From positions 5,666,001-5,730,000 of the forward strand of contig NZ_JASTLC010000001.1 in NCBI RefSeq assembly GCF_030499575.1: DNA of 64,000 nt, in the 5' to 3' direction. Made by a program: the position numbers and the translations under genes. The notes beneath the pieces were generated by a model. It saw only the letters and a program-made list of their open reading frames with translations. It was not told where the DNA came from and did no database searches. This stretch comes from Streptomyces sp. DG2A-72 (GTDB taxonomy: Bacteria; Actinomycetota; Actinomycetes; Streptomycetales; Streptomycetaceae). Positions 8,172-15,191 of this stretch are shown here, in pieces; position 1 is the stretch's first letter; each line of letters starts with the position of its first letter.

Positions 8172-9842
8172 TCAGCGCCGCCGTGCCTGAGGCTCCTGCG
8201 GGTGCGGAACGGTGGCGTGCTTGGCGGTGCGGTGTGCGTTGGCTGCTTGGGCTCGTGGGCCGGGCGCGTGGCGTTCGCCGAGGCGGCGGATACGCCAGGT
8301 CAGTGCTCGTGCGGGGCTGTGGGCGTCGTCCAGCGTGCGCTGGTTGAGGGCGCGGTCGAAGATCGCGGTCGCGTTGTGCCCGGCTGCTTCCGCCTCGGCG
8401 AGCACGGTGGCCAGGGCGTCCCAGGCGGAGTCGGCCAGGATGCGCTCGGCCTGCCCGGGGGCCGCCTGCTTCAGGTGGTGGGCGTAGCGGCGTTTGGTCT
8501 GCGGACTGGGTGCCCGGCTGGCGAGGCCGGCCAGGACCGGTCCGGTGACCTGCGCGTACGCGGCCTGCAGGTGGATCAGGGTCTGTTCGGCTGCCGCCTG
8601 CTGTTGGGCGTGCTGGCGGGTGCGGTGCCAGTGCATCGCGTAGGCGACCGCGGTGAGCGCGACGTCCAGCAGCATCGCCAGCCCGGCGTTGTCCCCATGC
8701 CGTGCGGGGTCCTTCCAGATCGCCTGGACGCTGCGACGCAGGACGCGGGCGCTGGCGTGGTCGGCGGCGACGCGGGAGCGGGTGGCGCGCTCGAAGGCGA
8801 CGGCGGCTCGTTCGAGTTCGGCCCTCGCTGCGGCGGGGGCGGTGAGCGGGAGCAGGTCGAGTGCTCCGCCGAGCGCGGCCAGCTGGCCCTGGGCCGCTTC
8901 GTCGTCGCTGCGGGTGAGGTGGTGGGGGATGCGTTCGGTGGCGGCGGTGGCCTGGTGCCAGGGGTTGCCCGGCCGGACGGCCATTGGTTCGGGGCTGGTG
9001 GTGGCGAGGCGTTGGCGGATCTTGGGCAGGGAGAGGTCGCTGGCGAGGGTGGAACCCGCGTAGAACACGGGCTCGCCCTTGTCGTTGGTGTCGCCGGGCA
9101 GGGCGAAGTTGCAGCCGAGCGCGTCGCCGGACGGGCCGAGTTTGAGGCGCACGGTCACGCCGGTCGCCTCCAGCAGGGCGAAGAACTCGGCCTCGGTGGA
9201 GGCGGCGGCCATCGCGCGGCGGACGTGCAGGCGCAGGATCTCGCGGGATGTGGCGTCGTGGCCCAGGCGCTTGGCCTTGAAGTGCTCCTTGCTGGTGGGG
9301 CGCTTGGCGGCGGTGCCGTCGCCCGGCTTCAACCGGCGGAGCCCGTAGTCGATTTCGATCTGGCGGGCTTCGCGTTGCACGGCGCGGATGTCGTAGTCCC
9401 GCTGGGGGCGGCGTCCGTCCTGGCGGACGAGGGTGGCGGCGATGTGGATGTGGTCGTCGGCGTGGCGTACGGCCACCCAGCGGCAGGCTTCCGTGTCTCC
9501 GGCGGGGGCGATGCCGGCGGCGGCCACGATCCGTCGGGCGATCTCGGCCCACTGGTCGTCGGTGAGGATCGGGTCCTCGGGTGCGGCGCGGACCGGGCAG
9601 TGCCAGACGGTGGTCTTGGGTGCCCGGCGGCCGAGCACGGCTACTGGCTGGTCGAGCTGGGTGTGGAGCTGCTTCTCCACCTCCTTGGGGTCGCGGTGGG
9701 GGCTGCGGCCGGGGTCGGGTGCGAAGTCGTTCCAGGACGCCACCAGGTGCGGGTCGACGTGTTCGTTGGCGGTGCCCTTGCCGAAGAGGTAGGCGATCAG
9801 GCGGCGGGTGTCGCCCTTGCCGAGGATGATCTTCGGTATCAC
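8172..9842 (-). CDS. Relaxase / mobilisation nuclease
   Basis: A 556-residue relaxase that would nick the element at its origin of transfer and lead the single strand into a recipient through a helper conjugation system. The metal-binding three-His motif is RHADDHIHI with His127, His131 and His133. The conserved start MIPKIILGKGDTRRLIAYLFG carries a candidate catalytic Tyr18. The C-terminal half is long, helical and Arg/Ala-rich without helicase motifs. The GTG start at 9842 is separated by 4 bases from the mobC stop, implying coupled translation. Family: MOBP-like actinobacterial relaxase, judged by motif only. Confidence 0.85.
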   Translation of the reverse strand: MIPKIILGKGDTRRLIAYLFGKGTANEHVDPHLVASWNDFAPDPGRSPHRDPKEVEKQLHTQLDQPVAVLGRRAPKTTVWHCPVRAAPEDPILTDDQWAEIARRIVAAAGIAPAGDTEACRWVAVRHADDHIHIAATLVRQDGRRPQRDYDIRAVQREARQIEIDYGLRRLKPGDGTAAKRPTSKEHFKAKRLGHDATSREILRLHVRRAMAAASTEAEFFALLEATGVTVRLKLGPSGDALGCNFALPGDTNDKGEPVFYAGSTLASDLSLPKIRQRLATTSPEPMAVRPGNPWHQATAATERIPHHLTRSDDEAAQGQLAALGGALDLLPLTAPAAARAELERAAVAFERATRSRVAADHASARVLRRSVQAIWKDPARHGDNAGLAMLLDVALTAVAYAMHWHRTRQHAQQQAAAEQTLIHLQAAYAQVTGPVLAGLASRAPSPQTKRRYAHHLKQAAPGQAERILADSAWDALATVLAEAEAAGHNATAIFDRALNQRTLDDAHSPARALTWRIRRLGERHAPGPRAQAANAHRTAKHATVPHPQEPQARRR

Positions 9843-9846
9843 CGGT

Positions 9847-10449
9847 TCACCGTCCCTCTACGACCTGGGCGACTGCGGTGTCGATGGTGGCGATGGCCGC
9901 TTCGATGCGCTCCAGGAGGCGGCGGACGGTGTCGGGCTGGGGCCACGCGCCGTCCTTGTTGAGGTGCCAGGTGAGCTGGTTGAGGTTGTTGCCGACTCCG
10001 CCGAGTTGTCCGTTGGCAGCCATCAGCGCCTTGACCATGGCGCGGTAGTCGGCGACCGCGGCCGAGGGGTCCTCGGCGCGGGCGGCGGCCAGTGATGCCT
10101 CGGCGACGTAACCGCCGACCGGCATCTGGCTGATGTCGGCGGCGCGTGCGAGTTTGGCGAACTCGCTGTCGCTGTAGCGCGGATGGACACGGCGCTTACG
10201 CAGACGCGACTGACGCATGCGGCGACGCGGCGCGGACGGCTGCACAGTATGCGACGACTTGGTGTCGTCCCCTTCCTCGGTCGGTCCCCCCGGGCCGGCC
10301 GACTCCGGCGCTACGCCGGACGCCTCCGTCCCCCTCGGGGCGGAGGCCGGGTAAGGACTCCTTACCCGACAACTTGCTGTGCTGTCTGGGGCTGAGATGG
10401 TGGATATCGCCTGCTGGGCAGCGAGGGGTTCGTGGTGCTGGTCGGGCAT
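9847..10449 (-). CDS. MobC-like mobilisation accessory protein
   Basis: About 200 residues. The C-terminal 120 have the MobC pattern: a basic RKRRVHPRYSDSEF stretch (ribbon-helix-helix-like DNA binding), then helices with GQLGGVGNNLNQLTWHLN, the family signature NNLNQ. It would bind oriT and help the relaxase. The N-terminal 75 residues are low in complexity. ATG 10449 behind GAGGA is the best start; a start nearer the basic segment is possible. It directly precedes the relaxase gene. Confidence 0.8.
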   Translation of the reverse strand: MPDQHHEPLAAQQAISTISAPDSTASCRVRSPYPASAPRGTEASGVAPESAGPGGPTEEGDDTKSSHTVQPSAPRRRMRQSRLRKRRVHPRYSDSEFAKLARAADISQMPVGGYVAEASLAAARAEDPSAAVADYRAMVKALMAANGQLGGVGNNLNQLTWHLNKDGAWPQPDTVRRLLERIEAAIATIDTAVAQVVEGR

Positions 10450-10694
10450 GGAGTGTGTCCTCAGGGGTGTGCGGGAAGTGGGCGTGTGTGTGGGGTCGTG
10501 GAGCCGGGTAGGAAGCGCTGTTCGTCGCCCTGGTGGAGGGCGTGAGGAAGTACCGCGGCGTCGTTGGATGAGCTGTTGGCGCAATCGAGTTGAAGAGCCG
10601 CCGAGCGGTGTGTGTAGAGGTGGCGGAGTTCGCGTGGCGGCGCCCGGCATTGGCGGGGTGGTCTTCCGCCACGCCGGGCATTCCGCCGTGGCGG
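10450..10694. other. Hairpin region between mobC and DUF2637 gene; candidate oriT
   Basis: No gene. At 10642-10679 an interrupted perfect inverted repeat: GCCCGGC (10642-10648) and TGGCGG (10651-10656) against CCGCCA (10666-10671) and GCCGGGC (10673-10679). A G/T-rich tract lies at about 10455-10505. Position just upstream of mobC and relaxase is typical for an origin of transfer, but the hairpin could equally be the terminator of the preceding minus-strand gene. Confidence 0.45.
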
Positions 10695-11600
10695 TTATGC
10701 AGCAGCGTCGGTGTTGGCGGCGGAGGCGAGTTCCGCCGTGACGGCGTTGGCGATCTCCTTGGCGCGGTCCTTCTGGATCGTGTAGCCCTGGGCCCTGATC
10801 GCGGCCTCCAGGGTGGTGCGGGGCACTGTGCCCTGTTCGGCGCCGATGGCGCGGGCCGTTGACCACAGCACCGTGTCGGGAGCAGTGGTCTTGCGCTCAC
10901 CCTTCTTCCGATTCGCCTTGGCTGGGGGCGACTTGGTGATCGTGGTGTTCGCCTCGGGCGCGGAGTTGGCCTTGGTGGAGGGAGCGGTGGCGTCGTCGTC
11001 CGTTTGCTCCTGGCGGATCGGGCGGTCGTCCCCTGGCGTGGCGGATGCGGCGGGCGGCGTGGCCGGGGATGCTTCCGCCATGGCGCCGCTTGCGAGGTGG
11101 CGGTTCATGACGAGGTAGAGGTGGACGGCGCCGGCGAGGGCGAGCGGGGCGATGGCGGACAGAGCGCCCGCGGTGGCGTTGTTGAGGCGGAGGCGGGTTC
11201 CCTCGTTGAGGCCGACGGCGTGTACGACGTTGGCCCCGATGCTGGTGCCGGTGGCTACGCCAACGAGCATCCATACATAGAAGCGGGAGCTCACCGGGGC
11301 GGTGCGGAGGATGATCAGGGCGACGATACCGATGGCGATGAAGCCGTCGATCACGAGCGGGAAGAGGTAGGTGAGCAGGCCGCGCACGTGGCCGGCGACG
11401 GCCATCTGGCGCAGCGCGTCGTAGGAGAGGGCGAAGGCGACCACGGCGAGCAGGGCGATGCCGACGCGGATGGTGCGTCCGCCGCGAATGGCGGACGGGG
11501 CTTTCGGGGCGGGGGAGGGCAAGCCAGATCTCTCCAGGGCTGGTGCGGTGGGACTTGCGGTGAGGGAGCGAGGGGCGTTCACGGGGACACGGGGCGGCAT
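10695..11600 (-). CDS. DUF2637 membrane protein (plasmid-spread type)
   Basis: A 301-residue protein with a Pro-rich cytoplasmic start, four hydrophobic segments within about residues 45-170 (the first being RVGIALLAVVAFALSY), and a charged C-terminal tail containing a winged-helix-like stretch. DUF2637 proteins occur in actinobacterial plasmids and integrative elements, near spdB-type spread genes, and are thought to help intramycelial transfer. Starts at ATG 11600. The next gene upstream encodes a related-looking membrane protein, and DnaC-like and replication-type genes follow further upstream on the same strand. Confidence 0.75.
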   Translation of the reverse strand: MPPRVPVNAPRSLTASPTAPALERSGLPSPAPKAPSAIRGGRTIRVGIALLAVVAFALSYDALRQMAVAGHVRGLLTYLFPLVIDGFIAIGIVALIILRTAPVSSRFYVWMLVGVATGTSIGANVVHAVGLNEGTRLRLNNATAGALSAIAPLALAGAVHLYLVMNRHLASGAMAEASPATPPAASATPGDDRPIRQEQTDDDATAPSTKANSAPEANTTITKSPPAKANRKKGERKTTAPDTVLWSTARAIGAEQGTVPRTTLEAAIRAQGYTIQKDRAKEIANAVTAELASAANTDAAA

Positions 11601-11622
11601 GAGTGTGTGATCGCTGCGGTGT

Positions 11623-12213
11623 TCACATGGTGGAGGCGCTCGCGGTGAACGCCTTACGCGGCCGATCGATGCCGGGAGTCCGATGACGCCGTTCGGTCCC
11701 CATGGCCAGGTGCCACATCGCTGCCGCCATCACCGGCCCGAAGAAGCCGTTCCACGTGCCGCTGACGAGGCCGTACTCGGCGTAGGCGGGGACGGTCAGC
11801 ACGGCGGCGAGCACCCAGATGAGGACAGCAGGGATGCCAGCGGCCTGCCGTGGTCCGTGCAGGTTCTGGCGGGCTATCACCGCGTTGGCGACCATGGCGA
11901 GTTCCCCGATGGCGAAGAAGGCGCAGCGCTCGACGGTGTTGTGCATGTCGAGGTAGTCGGCGGCGAATCGCCAACTGGTACTGGCGCTGTAGGCGGTGCA
12001 GCCGACAGCAGCGATGGCGGCGACCCAATCTGCGACGGTTCCACGTCGCCGCCCGTTGGCAAGTTTTCGGGCGCTCTGCCACAGCAGGCAACCAGCGGCA
12101 AGGGCGGCGGGGACGAGCAGCGACAGGGCTGCCACGGAGGAAGTTGTCCAGTGCGCCACGAACGACGTGGCGGTCTCTTCGGCGCTCACGGGCGCGGTGT
12201 TGCGAGGTGTCAT
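11623..12213 (-). CDS. Small membrane protein, spread-associated
   Basis: A 196-residue protein with about four hydrophobic segments (LSLLVPAALAAGCLLW; VAAIAAVGCTAYS; and two in the C-terminal half). Resembles SpdB/DUF2637-like membrane proteins of Streptomyces elements but no family can be fixed. ATG 12213 follows GGAG by 9 bases. It lies in the minus-strand series from replication protein to relaxase, 23 bases before the DUF2637 gene, so the two probably work together in spread of the element. Confidence 0.65.
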   Translation of the reverse strand: MTPRNTAPVSAEETATSFVAHWTTSSVAALSLLVPAALAAGCLLWQSARKLANGRRRGTVADWVAAIAAVGCTAYSASTSWRFAADYLDMHNTVERCAFFAIGELAMVANAVIARQNLHGPRQAAGIPAVLIWVLAAVLTVPAYAEYGLVSGTWNGFFGPVMAAAMWHLAMGTERRHRTPGIDRPRKAFTASASTM

Positions 12214-12301
12214 GCCGGAGTTCTCCAAGTGCCCGCGCGGTCGAGGGCATGCCTGTACACGGGCGGGTGAGGCGAGGTGGGCAGGGAAGGCGCGGCTGTC
12301 G

Positions 12302-13000
12302 TCAGACGGGAGGCGCGGTGCGGCGTCGGTCCGGGCCGGTGAGGACGACGCGCTCGGTCATCTCGGCGAGGCGGGACGCGACGCGGTCTCCGAGCGCGAT
12401 GCGCAGCTCGGCGGTGGGGAGGTTGGTGGTGATGAGGGTGGGGAGCATGCGCTCGTACCGGTGGTTGATGAGCCGGTAGGTGACCTCCTCGGTCCACTCG
12501 GTGGTCTTGGCCGCGCCGAGGTCGTCCAGGAGCAGCAGAGGGCAGCGTGCCAGCGTCTGCAGATCCCGTTCGGCGTCGTGCCCCACACGGGGGCGGAGCC
12601 GTGCGTGGAGGTCGGCGGTTGTGGTGGCTTCCCAGCGCAGGCGCACACCTCGGGTGAGGAGGGCGCGGATGGCGCCGTACGCCTGGTACGTCTTGCCGGT
12701 GCCGGTGGGGCCGGCGATCAGCAGCGACGGGCCTTCGGCGATGCCGGGCCCGCCGGGGCCGGGGCGTCCGGCGCGGGCGATCTGGTCGGCCCAGGCGGTG
12801 ACCTGCGGGTGGTCGGCCAGGGCACTGCGGTAGCGGGCGGGGATCCGGGCGTCGGCGAGCTCCAGGGCGGTGATGGGCTCGGCCTGCGGTTCCTCGGTGG
12901 CAGCGGTGGCGCGGTCGATCCCGCGGCTGGCCAGGATGCCGTTGAGCCGGTCGGCGAGCGGGCCGACCCGGTGGGGCTCTCGGGTGAGGGTGGCGGTCAG
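12302..13000 (-). CDS. DnaC/IstB-like ATPase (helicase loader), probable CTG start
   Basis: AAA+ ATPase of 232 residues. Walker A is GPTGTGKT, Walker B is LLLLDDLG, followed by sensor-like TLITTNLP, the pattern of DnaC/IstB helicase loaders. No ATG, GTG or TTG exists in frame before the Walker A motif: the first one (GTG 12646) would lose it. CTG 13000 lies 6 bases after GGAGGTGA and overlaps the stop of the upstream gene (CTGA), giving MTATLTREPHRV as the start. Works with the replication-type protein just upstream, probably loading a helicase on the element. Confidence 0.8.
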   Translation of the reverse strand: MTATLTREPHRVGPLADRLNGILASRGIDRATAATEEPQAEPITALELADARIPARYRSALADHPQVTAWADQIARAGRPGPGGPGIAEGPSLLIAGPTGTGKTYQAYGAIRALLTRGVRLRWEATTTADLHARLRPRVGHDAERDLQTLARCPLLLLDDLGAAKTTEWTEEVTYRLINHRYERMLPTLITTNLPTAELRIALGDRVASRLAEMTERVVLTGPDRRRTAPPV

Positions 13001-13938
13001 AGGTCACCTCCGAAGGCGGCTTCAACGTCGGTGGGATTTGTCCACGCCCTGTGGGCAACCGGCGCGGTTGGCGTGGCGGGGGTCGCGTTCATCGCCTCGT
13101 GGACGAGGCTCGGCAGGGTGCTGGGGTGCAGCCCCTTGGCGCGGTGCCGTTCGAGTCCGGCCCGGATATGGGCGGGGGCGATGCCCTCGTCGACGAGCTT
13201 GCGCACCTCCCGGCCGAGGTGGCCCAGGACATCCTTGGGCGGGCGGTGGGCGCAGGCGGCGGCGTACTCGGCGATGAGCTGCTGGGCCGAGACGGTGTCG
13301 GGTGCGGGGGCGCTCGCGCCCCCCGAAGGGGTATCTCCTAGATCCATGATCCTAGGTCCTAGATCCGGACCGTGAGGCGTCACTGCTGCCTCACGGAGTC
13401 CTCCCTGCGCCCTCACGGAGGGCTCCGTGAAGTCGATCTGACCTGCGGTTTCGTGATCGGCGCTGGGATTCACCGCAGGCTCGCGCACTTGCCCGGAGCT
13501 TTCACGGAGGGTTCCGTGAGGCTGCGGTGCGGGCTCCGTGATGCTGGCCCGCGCAGTCGGCGCGGCGACGCCTGGCGCGGTGCCGACCGGTGTGGCGTGG
13601 TGGGGGCAGTTGGGAAGGCGGCTCGTGCTGGGCCGGTTGATCTTCTGGTGCTGGTGCCAGGTGACGATGTGCAGGTACCGCTTGTCGTCCGGCCCCTTGT
13701 AGCGGCAGATCAGCCCGGCGTCGGCGAGCTGGGCGAGGTCTGTCTCGACATCGGGTGGGGTGTGCTCCGGGCGCAGGACCCACAACTGGCCCGCGATGAT
13801 CGCGGCGTGGTCGCGATGGCGGCCCTGGTCGTCGGCTTGGGTGAGCAGGCCGAGGAAGGTGCGTTCCGCGGTCAGGGAGACGGCGGCCAGGGACTCGGAG
13901 ACGAAGGCTTCGGGCTTGATGGTGCGGATTCGTGCCAA
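12997..13938 (-). CDS. Replication-type protein of the element
   Basis: About 313 residues. The start MARIRTIKPEAF is the conserved opening of phage/plasmid DnaD-like replication proteins, followed by a winged-helix region (TFLGLLTQADDQGRHRDH to GLICRYKGPDDKRYLHI) in residues 1-105, a variable linker and a C-terminal helical domain before EAAFGGDL. TTG 13938 fits the conserved opening; GTG 13956 lacks a ribosome site. Its stop overlaps the CTG start of the DnaC-like gene. The linker is encoded by DNA full of short palindromes that may serve as replication sites. Confidence 0.75.
   Translation of the reverse strand: MARIRTIKPEAFVSESLAAVSLTAERTFLGLLTQADDQGRHRDHAAIIAGQLWVLRPEHTPPDVETDLAQLADAGLICRYKGPDDKRYLHIVTWHQHQKINRPSTSRLPNCPHHATPVGTAPGVAAPTARASITEPAPQPHGTLRESSGQVREPAVNPSADHETAGQIDFTEPSVRAQGGLREAAVTPHGPDLGPRIMDLGDTPSGGASAPAPDTVSAQQLIAEYAAACAHRPPKDVLGHLGREVRKLVDEGIAPAHIRAGLERHRAKGLHPSTLPSLVHEAMNATPATPTAPVAHRAWTNPTDVEAAFGGDL
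13337..13541. repeat. Iteron-like repeats inside the replication gene
   Basis: Two repeat families in 205 bases. CCTAGATCC occurs at 13337-13345 and 13358-13366, with CCTAGGTCC between at 13351-13359. TCACGGAG and its complement CTCCGTGA occur at 13391-13398, 13413-13420 paired with 13423-13430, 13502-13509 paired with TTCCGTGA 13512-13519, and 13534-13541. Two of these form short palindromes with 2-base loops. Such clusters in a rep gene often mark a plasmid-type origin; binding by the encoded protein is inferred. Confidence 0.6.
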
Positions 13939-13956
13939 GAGTGGGGCGGTCCTCAC

Positions 13957-14442
13957 TCGGCGGCCTGTGGGCGGACACCACGGCTCACCGTCGGTCGGGG
14001 CAGGATTCGAACGGAGGGGTCGGGATGCTGGCGCGGGGTGCGCCGCGAACCGACTGCGTTTTCCGGGGGTGTCGTCAACATAGCCACACCCGGGTCGCGC
14101 AAGTCCAGCCTGATCCGGCGCAATCTCTCACGGCAGAAAGGCCGCAGGAAATCAGGCTGGTAGCGGGCGGGACCAAAACCGTAGGGCACGATCGCCGGTT
14201 GACCAAATAGTTGCCCTATCGACCGAGCCAGAAGCATCACATCGGGAAGCCGTTGACGCGCTGGCGACGGCGAAGCTACAACACAACACCCCACGTCAGA
14301 AGCGCTTCAAGGCGTCTATGCGAGCTTGCGCGACATCAGAGTGGAGAACTGGAATTTCCCCCTGCTCGCTGACCAAGCGGGCGCAACATAGCCGACGATC
14401 GCCGGTTAACCAAACCGGGGAATGCACGCTACAACTGGAGCT
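13957..14442. promoter_or_regulatory. Control region between rep and regulator genes
   Basis: About 490 bases, no gene. It holds a 10-bp inverted repeat CCAGCCTGAT (14105-14114) / ATCAGGCTGG (14151-14160) and two near-identical 19-base boxes with sequence CGATCGCCGGTT, then G or A, then ACCAAA (14189-14207 and 14396-14414). The second box overlaps a possible -35 TTAACC placed 18 bases from TACAAC ahead of the XRE regulator gene, so the boxes may be its operators. Likely the switch for the divergent rep/mob and int/xis transcripts. Confidence 0.55.
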
Positions 14443-14700
14443 ATGGCAGCACGTTCTCTGGAAATGGGTCCGGCAGGAATACGGACCGCCCACACCATCG
14501 AAATCCTCCGCACCGAACGCGGTCTCGCCCAGCGTCAGTTGGCCGACCGCGTCACGGCCCTCGGCCGTCCGATGTCCAACACGATGCTGTCTCGAATCGA
14601 ACGTGCCCAGCGGCGTTGCGACGTCGACGACCTCGTCGCGATAGCCGAGGCACTCCTCGTCTCACCCCTCGTGCTGCTGGAGGGACCGAGTACCACCTGA
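14443..14700 (+). CDS. XRE-family HTH regulator
   Basis: An 85-residue protein that is almost wholly a Cro/C1-type helix-turn-helix: TIEILRTERGLAQRQLADRV then SNTMLSRIERAQRRCDVDDL. It would act as a repressor or activator of the element. ATG 14443 follows CTGGAG closely; ATG 14464 behind TGGAA is an alternative. Two matching 19-base boxes upstream are candidate operators. It heads the plus-strand series regulator, excisionase-like, integrase. Confidence 0.8.
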   Translation: MAARSLEMGPAGIRTAHTIEILRTERGLAQRQLADRVTALGRPMSNTMLSRIERAQRRCDVDDLVAIAEALLVSPLVLLEGPSTT

Positions 14701-14759
14701 GGCGGGCCACCCACCGCCGCTGATCGAGCATCCTCCACCGAGTAAGGACCCCATCCCTC

Positions 14760-15152
14760 TTGCCCCACCCCTCGATGCCCCCTGCCCTCGCACGCCTTCC
14801 GCACCGAACGGATGGTGAAGCCGCCCTGCCCCGTCTCTACCGCCCCGAGGAGATCGCCGAGACCCTCGGCTGCTCGGCCTGGTGGGTCAAGGACCGCGCA
14901 CGCCGGCGCCTGATACCGCACACACGAGTCGGCCGCGCCTACCGCTTCACCGCGGACCACCTCGCCGAGATCATCTGCATCCACGAGGAGTCGGCGCCAC
15001 AGCGAGCCCAGGGAGCGCCGTCACCGGCCAGTCCGCCGGAGTTGGCTATGACCCCGTCGCGTCCGACTCGGCAGACGCGGCCCTCCACGTCCTCCGCCCC
15101 ACGTCTCAGGGCTCGACCGCCCCGCAGGTCCCAGTACGGCACTGCTGCGTAG
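14760..15152 (+). CDS. Excisionase-like MerR-type HTH protein
   Basis: About 130 residues with a winged-helix core RLYRPEEIAETLGCSAWWVKD followed by RRLIPHTRVGRAYRFT, the pattern of helix_turn_helix_17/excisionase proteins that bend attachment-site DNA and steer the integrase toward excision. The C-terminal 50 residues are Pro/Ser/Arg-rich and disordered. TTG 14760 or ATG 14775 may be the start. It sits 39 bases before the integrase gene, the usual xis-int order in actinobacterial integrative elements. Confidence 0.75.
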   Translation: MPHPSMPPALARLPHRTDGEAALPRLYRPEEIAETLGCSAWWVKDRARRRLIPHTRVGRAYRFTADHLAEIICIHEESAPQRAQGAPSPASPPELAMTPSRPTRQTRPSTSSAPRLRARPPRRSQYGTAA

Positions 15153-15191
15153 CTGTACCCAGCACATCCGAGAAAGGAGGGGATACGAGGC

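Noticed and set aside
8202..9962. Long Gly/Val/Ala-rich open frame on the plus strand
   Set aside because: Antisense to the relaxase gene, whose frame has the three-His motif; composition is that of a mirror frame.
12210..13058. Long Arg/Pro/His-rich minus-strand frame
   Set aside because: Out of frame with the DnaC-like ATPase, whose Walker motifs lie in the other minus-strand frame.
13996..14020. T-loop-like GGATTCGAAC that could be a tRNA 3' end or attachment copy
   Set aside because: The flanking stems do not pair and it does not match the tRNA-Pro sequence, so I treat it as chance.
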